From Propionibacteriaceae bacterium (GTDB lineage: Bacteria > Actinomycetota > Actinomycetes > Propionibacteriales > Propionibacteriaceae), in contig WRJP01000028.1 in the NCBI GenBank assembly GCA_009778535.1, forward strand, positions 1-15,940: a stretch of 15,940 bases of DNA. Reading direction: 5' to 3'. The notes under the pieces were generated by a model. The model worked only from the letters and a program-made list of their open reading frames with translations, was not told the origin of the DNA and searched no databases. Below, one piece after another: positions 1-7,890 of this stretch. The translations under genes were made by a program, and so were the position numbers. Every line of letters begins with the position of its first letter. The first letter of the stretch is position 1.

Positions 1-11
1 TTTCGGGAAGT

Positions 12-17
12 AGGAGG
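12..17 (+). promoter_or_regulatory. ribosome binding site of the thioesterase gene
   Basis: A perfect AGGAGG, 7 bases before the GTG at 25. It decides the start of the first gene. Confidence 0.75.
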
Positions 18-24
18 CTGGGAA

Positions 25-483
25 GTGGGAACCGCAGCTTTTGCCGCAGACTTTGTTTTCCGTTGGTCTGATCTGGACACCCATTCGCATGTGAGCGACA
101 TTCGGATTCTCGACGCGATGTCAGAGACTCGGGTCGCCATGAACCCAGCCGATTCGACAATTCACCGGATGCAGCACGCCGCTGATCTTGGATATGTCTG
201 GATGGTTGCCCGCCAAGATGTCGATTATCTAGCTCCGGTGCCACACCAACTGAAGCCGTACCAAGTGCGGGTCGGATTCGCCAAACTGGGAAGAACATCA
301 CTGACGCTGGTTGCAGTACTTGAGGACAAAATCGAGAACATTCCTGCCGGTGATGTTGGGAAAGTTTACGCCCGTTGCACCACCGTATTAGTATGCGGCG
401 ACCGGAACGCTCGCCCAATTCCATTACCAGAGGATATGAGGTTGGGATTGAAACGTTGGCCAGCGGTGCCGACCTCGGATTGA
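25..483 (+). CDS. acyl-CoA thioesterase, 4HBT hotdog-fold family
   Basis: Predicted small hotdog-fold enzyme hydrolysing acyl-CoA thioesters in the cytoplasm. The N-terminal block at residues 13-30 (R-W-S-D-L-D-T-H-S-H-V) matches the family pattern RWxDxDxxgHVnN, with Asp16 or Asp18 and His22 in the active-site region; the usual VNN is VSD here. The length of 152 residues is typical for a single-domain 4HBT protein. The GTG at 25 is chosen because an AGGAGG lies at 12-17, 7 bases upstream. The frame is open to the window edge, so an upstream start cannot be strictly excluded, but the Shine-Dalgarno argues against it. Substrate is unknown. The next gene, a CoA-transferase, follows after 52 bases on the same strand, which hints at joint acyl-CoA metabolism. 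The family call is firm; the specific role is not. Confidence 0.82.
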   Translation: MGTAAFAADFVFRWSDLDTHSHVSDIRILDAMSETRVAMNPADSTIHRMQHAADLGYVWMVARQDVDYLAPVPHQLKPYQVRVGFAKLGRTSLTLVAVLEDKIENIPAGDVGKVYARCTTVLVCGDRNARPIPLPEDMRLGLKRWPAVPTSD

Positions 484-535
484 GTAGATTATTTTCATCC
501 CGGGTAACTTCGGGAATTGATTAAGAAAGCGCACT

Positions 536-1849
536 ATGTTTGACTACAAATCGAAGCTGATCAGTGTTGAACAAGCACTCGATCTCGTTGCCGATGGCGA
601 CCTAATCACTGTCGGTCTTGGAGCGAATGAACCCCCCGCCTTCTTGTCGAACCTGCATCACATCGCCGATCGGGTTAGCGATGTAACTATCTCGAATTGC
701 TTACCGATGGTAGCGGGGGACTACCTGAAAGAGGAGATTTTCACCAAGGCGTTCCGAATCGAAACCCTGTTCTCCAACCAGCTGATGCGCAAACTAGCCC
801 ATACGGGTCGGGTTTCATTTGTTCCAAATAACCTGCACTTTGTTGGCAGTAAACGCAACGCCCATCGCCGCTCGAAAATCATGATCTCGTTGGCATCAAC
901 CCCTGGAGAAAATGGACGTACCAGCTTCGCAACCGGCAACGCCTACGAAGATCGGATTGGTGCGCAGGCTCAATACCGAATCCTTGAGGTTAGCCCGAAC
1001 GCGCCCAAGTGCTATGGGCAGAACTATCTTGAGTGGGATGAAATCGATTACGTAATCGAGTCTGAGGCGTGCCCTTGCACCATTCCCGCACTTGAACCAA
1101 ATGAGCGGGATATGAAGATTGGCCAGATCATCGCTGGGCTGGTCAACGATGGCGACTGCATCCAAGTTGGTGTTGGTGGTATCCCCAATGCTGTGTGCCA
1201 ATCCCTTTTTGAAAAGCGGGATTTGGGTGTTCATACCGAGATGATGACTACCGGTCTGATGGATCTCATCAAGGCCGGTGTGGTGACGAATGCGCGTAAA
1301 CAGGTTGACGTTGGGCTAACGGTATTTACTTTCGCGCTGGGTTCGGCGCAGATGTATGACTTTATCAATGAAAATCCGACGCTGTTCACTGGGCGTGGCG
1401 AGAACGTCAATGACCCATATGTCATTGCTCGCAATGATAATCAGGTCTCAATCAACACCACTGTTGAAGTCGATCTCTGCGGCCAGTGTTGTTCAGAAAG
1501 TATCGGTAGTTCACAGATTTCGGGTTCGGGTGGCCAGGTAGACACCGCTGTCGGTGCTCAGAACTCCAAGAACGGGCGTTCAATCATTGCGCTGTATTCC
1601 ACGCTTGAGAAAGTCAACAACCTAACTGGAGAGACCGAGGTGATCTCGAAGATAGTTCCGACGTTACGCCCAGGTGCGGCCGTTACTTTGTCGCGCAATG
1701 ATGTGGACTGGGTTGTCAGCGAGTACGGTGCGGTGAATCTGCGCGGGACATCGATTGCAGAACGTGTCCGACTACTCACCAGCATTGCGCACCCGCAATT
1801 CCGCGACGGACTGCTTGCTTGCGCAAGGGAGCTAGGGTATCTCTTATAA
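536..1849 (+). CDS. acetyl-CoA hydrolase/CoA-transferase family (butyryl-CoA:acetate or 4-hydroxybutyrate CoA-transferase type)
   Basis: Family I CoA-transferase of 437 residues, the normal length for butyryl-CoA:acetate and 4-hydroxybutyrate CoA-transferases. It would move CoA between an acyl-CoA and a free acid, often acetate, in the cytoplasm. Visible motifs: G-V-G-G-I-P-N-A at 212-219; G-V-H-T-E-M at 231-236, whose Glu235 aligns with the CoA-thioester-forming glutamate of this family; N-T-T-V-E-V-D-L-C-G-Q at 307-317; S-G-S-G-G-Q-V-D at 329-336; and E-Y-G-A-V-N-L-R-G at 396-404. The ATG has only a weak AAGAAAG at 523-529. A 5-bp inverted repeat (498-502/511-515) sits in the 52-base gap to the thioesterase gene. 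The acid substrate cannot be read from the sequence; acetate, succinate or butyrate are all possible. The catalytic Glu makes transferase more likely than simple hydrolase. Confidence 0.88.
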   Translation: MFDYKSKLISVEQALDLVADGDLITVGLGANEPPAFLSNLHHIADRVSDVTISNCLPMVAGDYLKEEIFTKAFRIETLFSNQLMRKLAHTGRVSFVPNNLHFVGSKRNAHRRSKIMISLASTPGENGRTSFATGNAYEDRIGAQAQYRILEVSPNAPKCYGQNYLEWDEIDYVIESEACPCTIPALEPNERDMKIGQIIAGLVNDGDCIQVGVGGIPNAVCQSLFEKRDLGVHTEMMTTGLMDLIKAGVVTNARKQVDVGLTVFTFALGSAQMYDFINENPTLFTGRGENVNDPYVIARNDNQVSINTTVEVDLCGQCCSESIGSSQISGSGGQVDTAVGAQNSKNGRSIIALYSTLEKVNNLTGETEVISKIVPTLRPGAAVTLSRNDVDWVVSEYGAVNLRGTSIAERVRLLTSIAHPQFRDGLLACARELGYLL

Positions 1850-1893
1850 CTGGTAACTGGACAGGCCAGCGTAGTCGCCCTTGGTCGATACAC

Positions 1894-1906
1894 CGACCTT
1901 CGGTCG
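1894..1906. terminator. candidate hairpin between convergent genes
   Basis: Five perfect pairs (CGACC, loop TTC, GGTCG) in the gap between the convergent CoA-transferase and GTPase B genes. No T-run follows on either strand, so this is only a weak candidate for a bidirectional terminator. Confidence 0.3.
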
Positions 1907-1939
1907 ACACTCAACCGCCAGGACTCAGGACGGAGTACA

Positions 1940-1954
1940 CAAACCTACGGTTTG
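1940..1954. terminator. candidate hairpin between convergent genes
   Basis: Six perfect pairs, CAAACC / GGTTTG, with a TAC loop. It lies 25 bases beyond the stop codon of GTPase B and about 90 beyond that of the CoA-transferase. There is no T-run. Position favours a terminator; the sequence alone is not decisive. Confidence 0.35.
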
Positions 1955-1979
1955 CGGCAACCAGCAGGACTCCTAGCCC

Positions 1980-3599
1980 TCAGTTGATGGCTGTCCTGCA
2001 AAACGCTTGGGCTTGGGAGAGGCGCGTCAACTCTGCGACCACTGGGTCGGCGACTCTGGCCTGCATCACAGCCTCGATTTGATCTAATAACTGGAGAGTT
2101 ACCGTCTTTGCCCGTCGTCTCGCACCTGGTCGTACTAGCAGGCGTCCCAGCAGTCCTAGCAGCACCCCGAATACGATGCCAGCAATTAGCAAGACCACTG
2201 GTGCAGGTAGCCCAAACCAGTAGGTAGCAGGGAACGGCTCATAGTTGAAAGCTGAAAGGATCGGTGCAGACACCAACCATCCGATTCCAGTCACGACTGT
2301 CAGGATGCCCATGATCTTCAATACTCTAAATACGCTCCACCACGAAACCTTCGGGGTGGTAACCAAGTTCTGAGAGGCAATGTCGGATAGCTGTGACAGC
2401 AGCGGATTCACTTCACGATTTGCAGCAGTCCAGATTGCGCGTTTCCATCCAGCCGGTAAATCTGCACTGACGTTATCTGCGAAAGATTGCAGCGCATCGG
2501 ACAGTTTGGCTCGACCTACAGCGCCTTGGAAGCTGGCTGAACCAGTTTCGTTTGAAAGATCGACTTTCACCCGTTTTGAAGCCTTAACTTTCTGTAACGG
2601 GTCTTTGAGCTTGCGATGTCTCCTGGAGACGAATGGCCAACCAGTAACTGCCCAACCTTTTGATAGCCAATCCTGTTCGACACTGGCAGCTTTTTCACGC
2701 ACACCGACGACGTCACTGACCGAAGCTGCCAAGGTAGAAACCATTTGACGGTTCACTACCGGACTGGCTTTCCCCAATTCGATTTCGATTGAATAGGCCG
2801 CTATGCGGATGTCTCGCAACACCCGCAACGTCATAGCGATCTTTGCCGCAGCAGTTTTCTTTATCATCTCAAGCAGCGCCGCTACTCCGGTACCGTATTG
2901 CGCTGCGGTCACGACGATTCGGGTCGCTTGCAGCCGGTTGTCATTGAGGATTTGTCGCAGATCGCGGACGCAACGATTCATGTCTGCTTCGCTGAGCTGG
3001 TCGGATTTGTTGAAAGCGACCATCATCACTTCTGCATATTCATTCAAGGGCTGTAAATAGCCTTCATGTAATGCAGCGTCGGCATATTTTTCTGGATCGA
3101 CTACCCAGATGAGGGCATCTACCACCTCAATCAGCCGATCTACGGTTTCGCGGTGCTTGATCTCAACCGAGTCGTAATCAGGAAGATCTAAAAGGATTAG
3201 GTCGGTCAGGTGGGGGTCGTTAGCTTCGAGCAGATGCCGCGATCCCGCACCCAACCAATCTAACAACTCGTTTGGATGTTGTTTGCCCCAGGTAACCGCT
3301 CTTACCTGCGAAGTTGTGGGTCGTTTCACCGAGACGTCGGCGATGTCTTTGCCGATAAGAGCGTTAAAAAGACTTGATTTTCCAACGCCTGTTGGGCCAG
3401 CAAGTGCGATAACCGTTTTTTCACCGCTCAAAGCTGCCCGTCGTCCGGCTCGCTGGAGGACACTTCTAGCTTTTTCAGCAGTCGTATGGTCGATTCTGCC
3501 TTCACTGGCGTCCAACGCTTTCTGTAATGCTGTGACGCGACGAGCGAGATTCAGGGTATGGGCGTTGGTTCGGTTCAGTACGGTGGTATGCGCATCCAT
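1980..3599 (-). CDS. dynamin-like GTPase B (DynB/YfjP-like), membrane-anchored
   Basis: Large GTPase of about 539 residues. The N-terminal third holds the GTPase domain: P-loop G-P-T-G-V-G-K-S-S near residues 68-76, the switch-1 Thr in R-P-T-T near 93-96, G3 as D-L-P-D near 138-141, and a full G4 N-K-S-D near 197-200. A helical middle follows. Two hydrophobic segments lie near 423-447 and 463-488, separated by a short loop, then a basic tail. This is the plan of bacterial dynamin-like proteins of the actinobacterial DynA/DynB type, which act at the inner face of the membrane in septum or membrane remodelling. The ATG at 3599 overlaps the TGA of GTPase A (TGATG), so translation is coupled; a GTG one codon earlier (3602) is possible. 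The DynB label is by analogy with the paired arrangement, not by alignment. Confidence 0.8.
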   Translation of the reverse strand: MDAHTTVLNRTNAHTLNLARRVTALQKALDASEGRIDHTTAEKARSVLQRAGRRAALSGEKTVIALAGPTGVGKSSLFNALIGKDIADVSVKRPTTSQVRAVTWGKQHPNELLDWLGAGSRHLLEANDPHLTDLILLDLPDYDSVEIKHRETVDRLIEVVDALIWVVDPEKYADAALHEGYLQPLNEYAEVMMVAFNKSDQLSEADMNRCVRDLRQILNDNRLQATRIVVTAAQYGTGVAALLEMIKKTAAAKIAMTLRVLRDIRIAAYSIEIELGKASPVVNRQMVSTLAASVSDVVGVREKAASVEQDWLSKGWAVTGWPFVSRRHRKLKDPLQKVKASKRVKVDLSNETGSASFQGAVGRAKLSDALQSFADNVSADLPAGWKRAIWTAANREVNPLLSQLSDIASQNLVTTPKVSWWSVFRVLKIMGILTVVTGIGWLVSAPILSAFNYEPFPATYWFGLPAPVVLLIAGIVFGVLLGLLGRLLVRPGARRRAKTVTLQLLDQIEAVMQARVADPVVAELTRLSQAQAFCRTAIN

Positions 3600-5317
3600 C
3601 ACGACACCTGCGACAATCTCGGATCGACGAAACTCGTGCTGGAAACATCCAGCAAGATGCTGCTCAATTGTTCGCGGGCGTCAGGATTGATTTTCAGTTC
3701 GTCCAGAATCTTGTCGAAACGATATTGCTCCGTAGAAAGCAATTTGGCGATGCGGCTGTCAAGGTTGATCTTCGCTTCCTGTGCCAGTTTCCGCACGGCA
3801 CTATCGCCGAAAACTGCCTCCAAAACACGCTGAGCCAGCACTGCCGTGCCGCCAGCGATGCCTACTTCAGCACCTACTAATCCTCCGGTGTGCGAGAACA
3901 CGAAGATCATCAATGCGACCCCGACTCCATTCACGCCCAAGGCTAGGAAACGAGCTTGGGCACGCTTTTCTACGCCGGTCTCGCTCACCAGCTTCAACAC
4001 ATCCTCTTGCCATTGCGTCACCAATTCTTTGGCGGCGACCGACAACCCAGGCGAGCCGCGGGTGATTTCACTCGACACCCCAGCCAGTATTGCGCGTCCG
4101 CTTGGATCGGCTTCCCAGGCAGCGCTGGCTCGCTGTGCCGCCAAATCGGCCTCATGACGTATCAGAACATCCAGACCCGATTCGATTGCCGTTCCCAATT
4201 CAACCGCTTGTTTTGGTACGCCAGAGAAAAAGGCCGTCATCCTGTCGCGGAGGCCGCCAATCTTTTGCTCAACTGCGCGGAAAAACTGGCCGGTACCTAC
4301 GAAATCATGCCATTTCGCTAATACTTCGCCACGCAGCAGCGTCCCGTCGGCAGTGTTTTCCATGATGCGAGAGGACGCTTCGGAGTAGGCGCGAGTAGAC
4401 ATAGTACGCAACTGTGTCACTTTGATCTGCTGTTCTTCTATTGCGTCAATCACTTTGGGAATGTTGCGCGACATCGCATTTATGGCACCAGACATCGTCT
4501 GCACTGATGCCAGTCTGCGGGCAGCCAAGTTTCCGGCGAGGTCGGACAACCAGGTTTTCAATTCCTGGATGTACTCGTCGGGAAGTCGCCCTTCATGGAG
4601 TTGGTCGATTTCAGGAATGCAGAACAACTTGGTTTCAGCCAAACCGCGTTCGGTCAGCATCTGGCGCAAGTACGCAGAAACTTCGGCTAATGCGGACTTC
4701 GGCACCCGATTCAACACGATCACGACTGTTGCATCGCGTTCAGCAGCTTGCTGGAGATGATCCCAAGGTACAGCATCGGCATAGCGGACGGCAGTCGTGA
4801 GGAATATCCACAGGTCGGCGGCATCCATCAACTGCGTAGCTAACTGGCGATTTTCGGCGACGATTGAATCCACATCCGGAGCGTCTAAGATTGCCATTCC
4901 GGCTGGAAGTGTGGGCACCGGAGACAAGCGAAGTAGGTTCGGATCGTCAGTCTCGGTTTTCGTACGAACCAAATGTGGCAGCACCCGATCAGATTCAAAC
5001 CAACTGGCATCGGCCAGGTTGTATACCAGGGTTGGGACGCGAGTTGTGGGACGGAGCACCGAAGCCGGACTTACTGTGCGTCCAGCAAGGGAGTTAATCA
5101 ACGTGGATTTCCCTGCCCCGGTAGAACCGCCTACCACTGCTAACAGCGGGGCGTTTTCTTGAGCTAGTCGCGGGAGAATGTAGTCATCGAGTTGCGAAAC
5201 TTGACGTTTTGCATAATCGGCAGCAGCCGTCGCCGATGGCATCTGCAATGGGACATGGATGTTTGCCAGTGCTTCACGCAGGCGAGCCAGCGCGAAATCT
5301 AGTGGGCGGTCAGCCAT
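3599..5317 (-). CDS. dynamin-like GTPase A (DynA-like)
   Basis: GTPase of 572 residues, partner of the next gene. P-loop G-S-T-G-A-G-K-S-T at residues 64-72; switch-1 R-P-T-T at 89-92; G3 is D-A-P-D at 145-148, with Pro in place of the small residue of DxxG, as in the partner. The G4 position reads N-R-V-P-K (203-207), not NKxD, so guanine specificity may be altered. Long helical stretches flank one Gly-rich hydrophobic segment near 457-497. The start at 5317 is preferred over an ATG at 5359 because AGGAG lies at 5329-5325, 7 bases upstream, overlapping the stop codon of the protease gene. The upstream start would overlap that gene by 32 bases. Role is inferred from family: membrane-associated dynamin-like assembly, probably a heteromer with GTPase B. 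Confidence 0.8.
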   Translation of the reverse strand: MADRPLDFALARLREALANIHVPLQMPSATAAADYAKRQVSQLDDYILPRLAQENAPLLAVVGGSTGAGKSTLINSLAGRTVSPASVLRPTTRVPTLVYNLADASWFESDRVLPHLVRTKTETDDPNLLRLSPVPTLPAGMAILDAPDVDSIVAENRQLATQLMDAADLWIFLTTAVRYADAVPWDHLQQAAERDATVVIVLNRVPKSALAEVSAYLRQMLTERGLAETKLFCIPEIDQLHEGRLPDEYIQELKTWLSDLAGNLAARRLASVQTMSGAINAMSRNIPKVIDAIEEQQIKVTQLRTMSTRAYSEASSRIMENTADGTLLRGEVLAKWHDFVGTGQFFRAVEQKIGGLRDRMTAFFSGVPKQAVELGTAIESGLDVLIRHEADLAAQRASAAWEADPSGRAILAGVSSEITRGSPGLSVAAKELVTQWQEDVLKLVSETGVEKRAQARFLALGVNGVGVALMIFVFSHTGGLVGAEVGIAGGTAVLAQRVLEAVFGDSAVRKLAQEAKINLDSRIAKLLSTEQYRFDKILDELKINPDAREQLSSILLDVSSTSFVDPRLSQVS

Positions 5318-5324
5318 CCGGCTT

Positions 5325-5329
5325 CTCCT
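5325..5329 (-). promoter_or_regulatory. ribosome binding site of GTPase A
   Basis: AGGAG on the minus strand, overlapping the TAG stop codon of the protease gene. It places the start of GTPase A at 5317, and not at the ATG at 5359. Confidence 0.65.
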
Positions 5330-6719
5330 ATTCCCCTGGCGGTTTCCAATTCGGGTCAACAGCAGAATACCCAGCTATCGCGTCTTTTTCACCACCAGCG
5401 GCTTGGTTTGCGAGAGGAACTCTACTTCTACTCCACCTAAATTTTGGCAATTTCGGCAGTGAAATCTTCAACCCCCTGGGGTCGGACATCGCATTTGGGC
5501 GCAACTCCCTGATTTTCAAAAGCAATTCTTCGGCTCGCAGGTTCGCGGTTTGATCGACGATGCCATTGGTTTCGGCATCGCGCAGATAAGCCAATTCTGT
5601 CATTGCTCGTTGTATCTCAATCGTCGCCAGGAAAATCGACCAGCCCTTAGTTAGCGCCAAAAATCCTGCATAAAGCCGGGTACGCAAACGGGAGAATACT
5701 TCCGGATCGGATTCCAACAGCCATCCCACCCGCACATAGTCAGCTAAGCGGTGACTAATGAGTTTGCCTTGCGCGAGCGTATGCCGTATCACGTAGAGGA
5801 TTACAAAAAGAAGCAGTGGAACTATCACTAGCCAGTACATAAAACCCATTTGGGAAATCTGTTCCGCCTGCGAGTTGAAAAACATGTGTCCAAAGGCCGC
5901 TAACAAGAATCCTGCCAGCGGCGCTAATACACGCACGACCTTGCTTCTCGAACGTATCCCGATAGCAATCCCGAAGGCAGTCATGACGGTGAACAGTGGA
6001 TGACCGAAACTAGTCCACAGTCCGCGAAGCAAGACCGTCTGGTGCAACGCCTCAGCCGCATCTCCGACTTCGATAGTTTGGGAAGCAAAGACAATTACCC
6101 GCGAGTAGTAAAGAATGTTTTCAGTAAAGGCAAACCCGACGGCAGACAGCCCTCCCAAACAGACCAACGTCGTGCGGGAAACCAGTCGGTAGCGCACAAA
6201 TATCGCCAGTAGAAACAGCACGGTAGCTTTCGATGCTTCCTCAACAAAGGGTGCGATAAACACTGCCGTCCGCGCTTGAGCGGCCGGATTTCCGTCGCCC
6301 ACAATATTCAGATGTTCTGATGCCCAAGTGTTGATTTCAGCAGAAACGACTACGGCGACACTAGCACCCCATCCCAACGCTAAAAACCAAAGCAGGGGGC
6401 GTTGCGGGCGGAAGCGATCTGTGATCAGAAAAATCACTGTCCAGAAAATGACGGTAGGTGCCGCCAGCCAAGCCGACTGCTTCAACGCTGACATGTTGAT
6501 GCCTTGAAGAACTCCGCCGGGCACTTCAATGTCAGCCATCAATAGCGAAAAGAAAGTGAAGATGCACATGGTGTATAGCAGCAGCGCCGCAAAAAAGGTC
6601 CAAGTCCATCCCGAAGTTAGGATTCTTTTGCCCAAAGGTTGGTCTTTTCTGCGTTCGCTGGGCAGATTATTGACCCTTCGCGGCGAAAAAACTTGGACAC
6701 TCACACAATAAGGGTACAT
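5328..6719 (-). CDS. PrsW-family intramembrane protease
   Basis: Polytopic membrane protein of 463 residues with the PrsW glutamic-type protease signatures: F-V-E-E-A-S-K at 158-164 (E160, E161, K164), F-A-F-T-E-N at 196-201, and H-P-L-F at 240-243, with a further F-G-H-M-F-F-N at 276-282. Hydrophobic segments occur near 39-61, 86-100, 109-127, 152-175, 185-210, 232-256, 262-282 and 292-312. PrsW proteins cleave membrane substrates such as anti-sigma factors. Compared with the compact Bacillus PrsW, this one has a cytoplasmic C-terminal tail of about 150 residues after the last membrane segment. The ATG at 6719 has only a poor AAAGA before it; starts at codon 6 (GTG) or 29 (TTG) are possible. 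First gene of the minus-strand operon; the substrate is unknown. No sigma or anti-sigma gene lies in the window. Confidence 0.85.
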   Translation of the reverse strand: MYPYCVSVQVFSPRRVNNLPSERRKDQPLGKRILTSGWTWTFFAALLLYTMCIFTFFSLLMADIEVPGGVLQGINMSALKQSAWLAAPTVIFWTVIFLITDRFRPQRPLLWFLALGWGASVAVVVSAEINTWASEHLNIVGDGNPAAQARTAVFIAPFVEEASKATVLFLLAIFVRYRLVSRTTLVCLGGLSAVGFAFTENILYYSRVIVFASQTIEVGDAAEALHQTVLLRGLWTSFGHPLFTVMTAFGIAIGIRSRSKVVRVLAPLAGFLLAAFGHMFFNSQAEQISQMGFMYWLVIVPLLLFVILYVIRHTLAQGKLISHRLADYVRVGWLLESDPEVFSRLRTRLYAGFLALTKGWSIFLATIEIQRAMTELAYLRDAETNGIVDQTANLRAEELLLKIRELRPNAMSDPRGLKISLPKLPKFRWSRSRVPLANQAAGGEKDAIAGYSAVDPNWKPPGE

Positions 6720-6738
6720 TCTTTGGCAATTAACGGCT

Positions 6739-6744
6739 TAACAT
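6739..6744 (+). promoter_or_regulatory. candidate -10 element for a leaderless exporter mRNA
   Basis: TAACAT fits the actinobacterial -10 pattern TAnnnT. It ends 6 bases before the GTG at 6751, and no Shine-Dalgarno precedes that GTG. The simplest reading is a transcript starting at or next to the start codon. No convincing -35 hexamer is visible at the usual distance, so confidence is low. Confidence 0.35.
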
Positions 6745-6750
6745 AGTCAT

Positions 6751-7890
6751 GTGCGCGTAGCGATAGTTTCTCTGGGATTGGCTTTGACGTTGGCTGGATG
6801 CGCAAATGTTGCACCTGCTGAAGTTATTCAACTGTACGGTTCAGTCGAGAGTAGCTACGTTACGATCAGCGTTCCGCAACTCCAAGGCTCCCATCAACTC
6901 CTGGTTCAAGCCAGCCAGTTGGGACGAGTTGAAGCTGGCAAAACTATTGCGGGTTTTGACGACCGGATGCTGACGGCGCAAAAACAGATTGCAGAAGCTG
7001 ATGCTGCCACGGCTGCTGCTGCTGTCGCCTTACTCGAACACAACATTTCTGAAGTGGAAAAATCGCAAGACAAACTGACTAAAAACAGGCGCACAATCGA
7101 ATCATCGATTGAGAATCTCAACGCAAATTCAAAGAACCTTGCCCGCCAGCGGGCGCAACTGGTTGAAAACATCAAAAAGCTCACCGCGTTGCGAAGCCAT
7201 TATCAAAAGAGCATGAATGAAGTGGCGAAGATCCCATTTTATGATTCTTACCGAAAGCAGCTACAGAAAGCTATCAATGGGCTTACCGCCCAGATTAATC
7301 AAGCGCAAGCAGCTCTGAAGCAACTGGACGCAGCTCGGGCAAAAATGGGTCAAGGTGTGGGGCAAGCTAATTCTGGGCTTGATAATTTAAGTTCATCTTC
7401 AGCAGAGTTGAAGGAATTGAAAGCCGAACTGCAACAACTTCGCAAAGCTGCCGAGAGCGGGGTAGTGGCTACTCAAATAGGCGTCGAGTTGGCAAACTAC
7501 CAATTGGGTCAGGCTCAAATTGTCGCTCCGGTGTCAGGCACCATCGTGCAGATCGCCAGCCCAGGCCAGATTTTGCCTAACGGTGCCCAGCTTGCTGTGA
7601 TCGACCCAGATACGCCAAAACATGTGACGGCTTGGGCGACACCAGAACAGCGCGAACAGTTCTGCGTGGGGTCAAAAGCAACGATCACTGCCACCTGGCT
7701 ACCCGGAGAAGCGATTTCCGGTACTGTGGTTTCGCTCGGCAATGAAGCCAAATATCCGCCAACTTTCACAATCTCCAAAGACATCCATTTGATGCGTGCA
7801 TATCAAGTGGAGATCGAAACCGAACAGAGCCTTCCGGCAGGGCTCTTTGTTGACATATCAATTCCGGCAGAAAGAAACTGCAATGGCTGA
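6751..7890 (+). CDS. membrane-fusion adaptor 1 (HlyD-like), lipoprotein
   Basis: Extracytoplasmic adaptor of an ABC exporter, 379 residues. A short signal peptide ends in a lipobox L-A-G-C with Cys17 as the lipidated residue. Two lipoyl-like half motifs (about 28-70 and 257-285, V-S-G-T-I-V-Q-I-A-S-P-G-Q) enclose a very long helical hairpin of about 180 residues (75-255), rich in Gln, Lys and Ala. A beta-barrel segment follows at about 290-372. The GTG start is chosen because it gives the complete lipoprotein signal; the ATG at 6749 is out of frame. First gene of the six-gene operon; the next gene starts 8 bases before its stop. In Gram-negatives such adaptors link inner-membrane pump and outer-membrane channel. 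In a likely monoderm cell the long hairpin would project into the cell wall. The family assignment is good; the cargo is unknown. Confidence 0.82.
   Translation: MRVAIVSLGLALTLAGCANVAPAEVIQLYGSVESSYVTISVPQLQGSHQLLVQASQLGRVEAGKTIAGFDDRMLTAQKQIAEADAATAAAAVALLEHNISEVEKSQDKLTKNRRTIESSIENLNANSKNLARQRAQLVENIKKLTALRSHYQKSMNEVAKIPFYDSYRKQLQKAINGLTAQINQAQAALKQLDAARAKMGQGVGQANSGLDNLSSSSAELKELKAELQQLRKAAESGVVATQIGVELANYQLGQAQIVAPVSGTIVQIASPGQILPNGAQLAVIDPDTPKHVTAWATPEQREQFCVGSKATITATWLPGEAISGTVVSLGNEAKYPPTFTISKDIHLMRAYQVEIETEQSLPAGLFVDISIPAERNCNG

Noticed and set aside
7796..7882. Upstream ATG for adaptor 2
   Set aside because: It would overlap adaptor 1 by 95 bases and add a hydrophilic leader with no family similarity; the ATG at 7883 begins just before the anchor helix.
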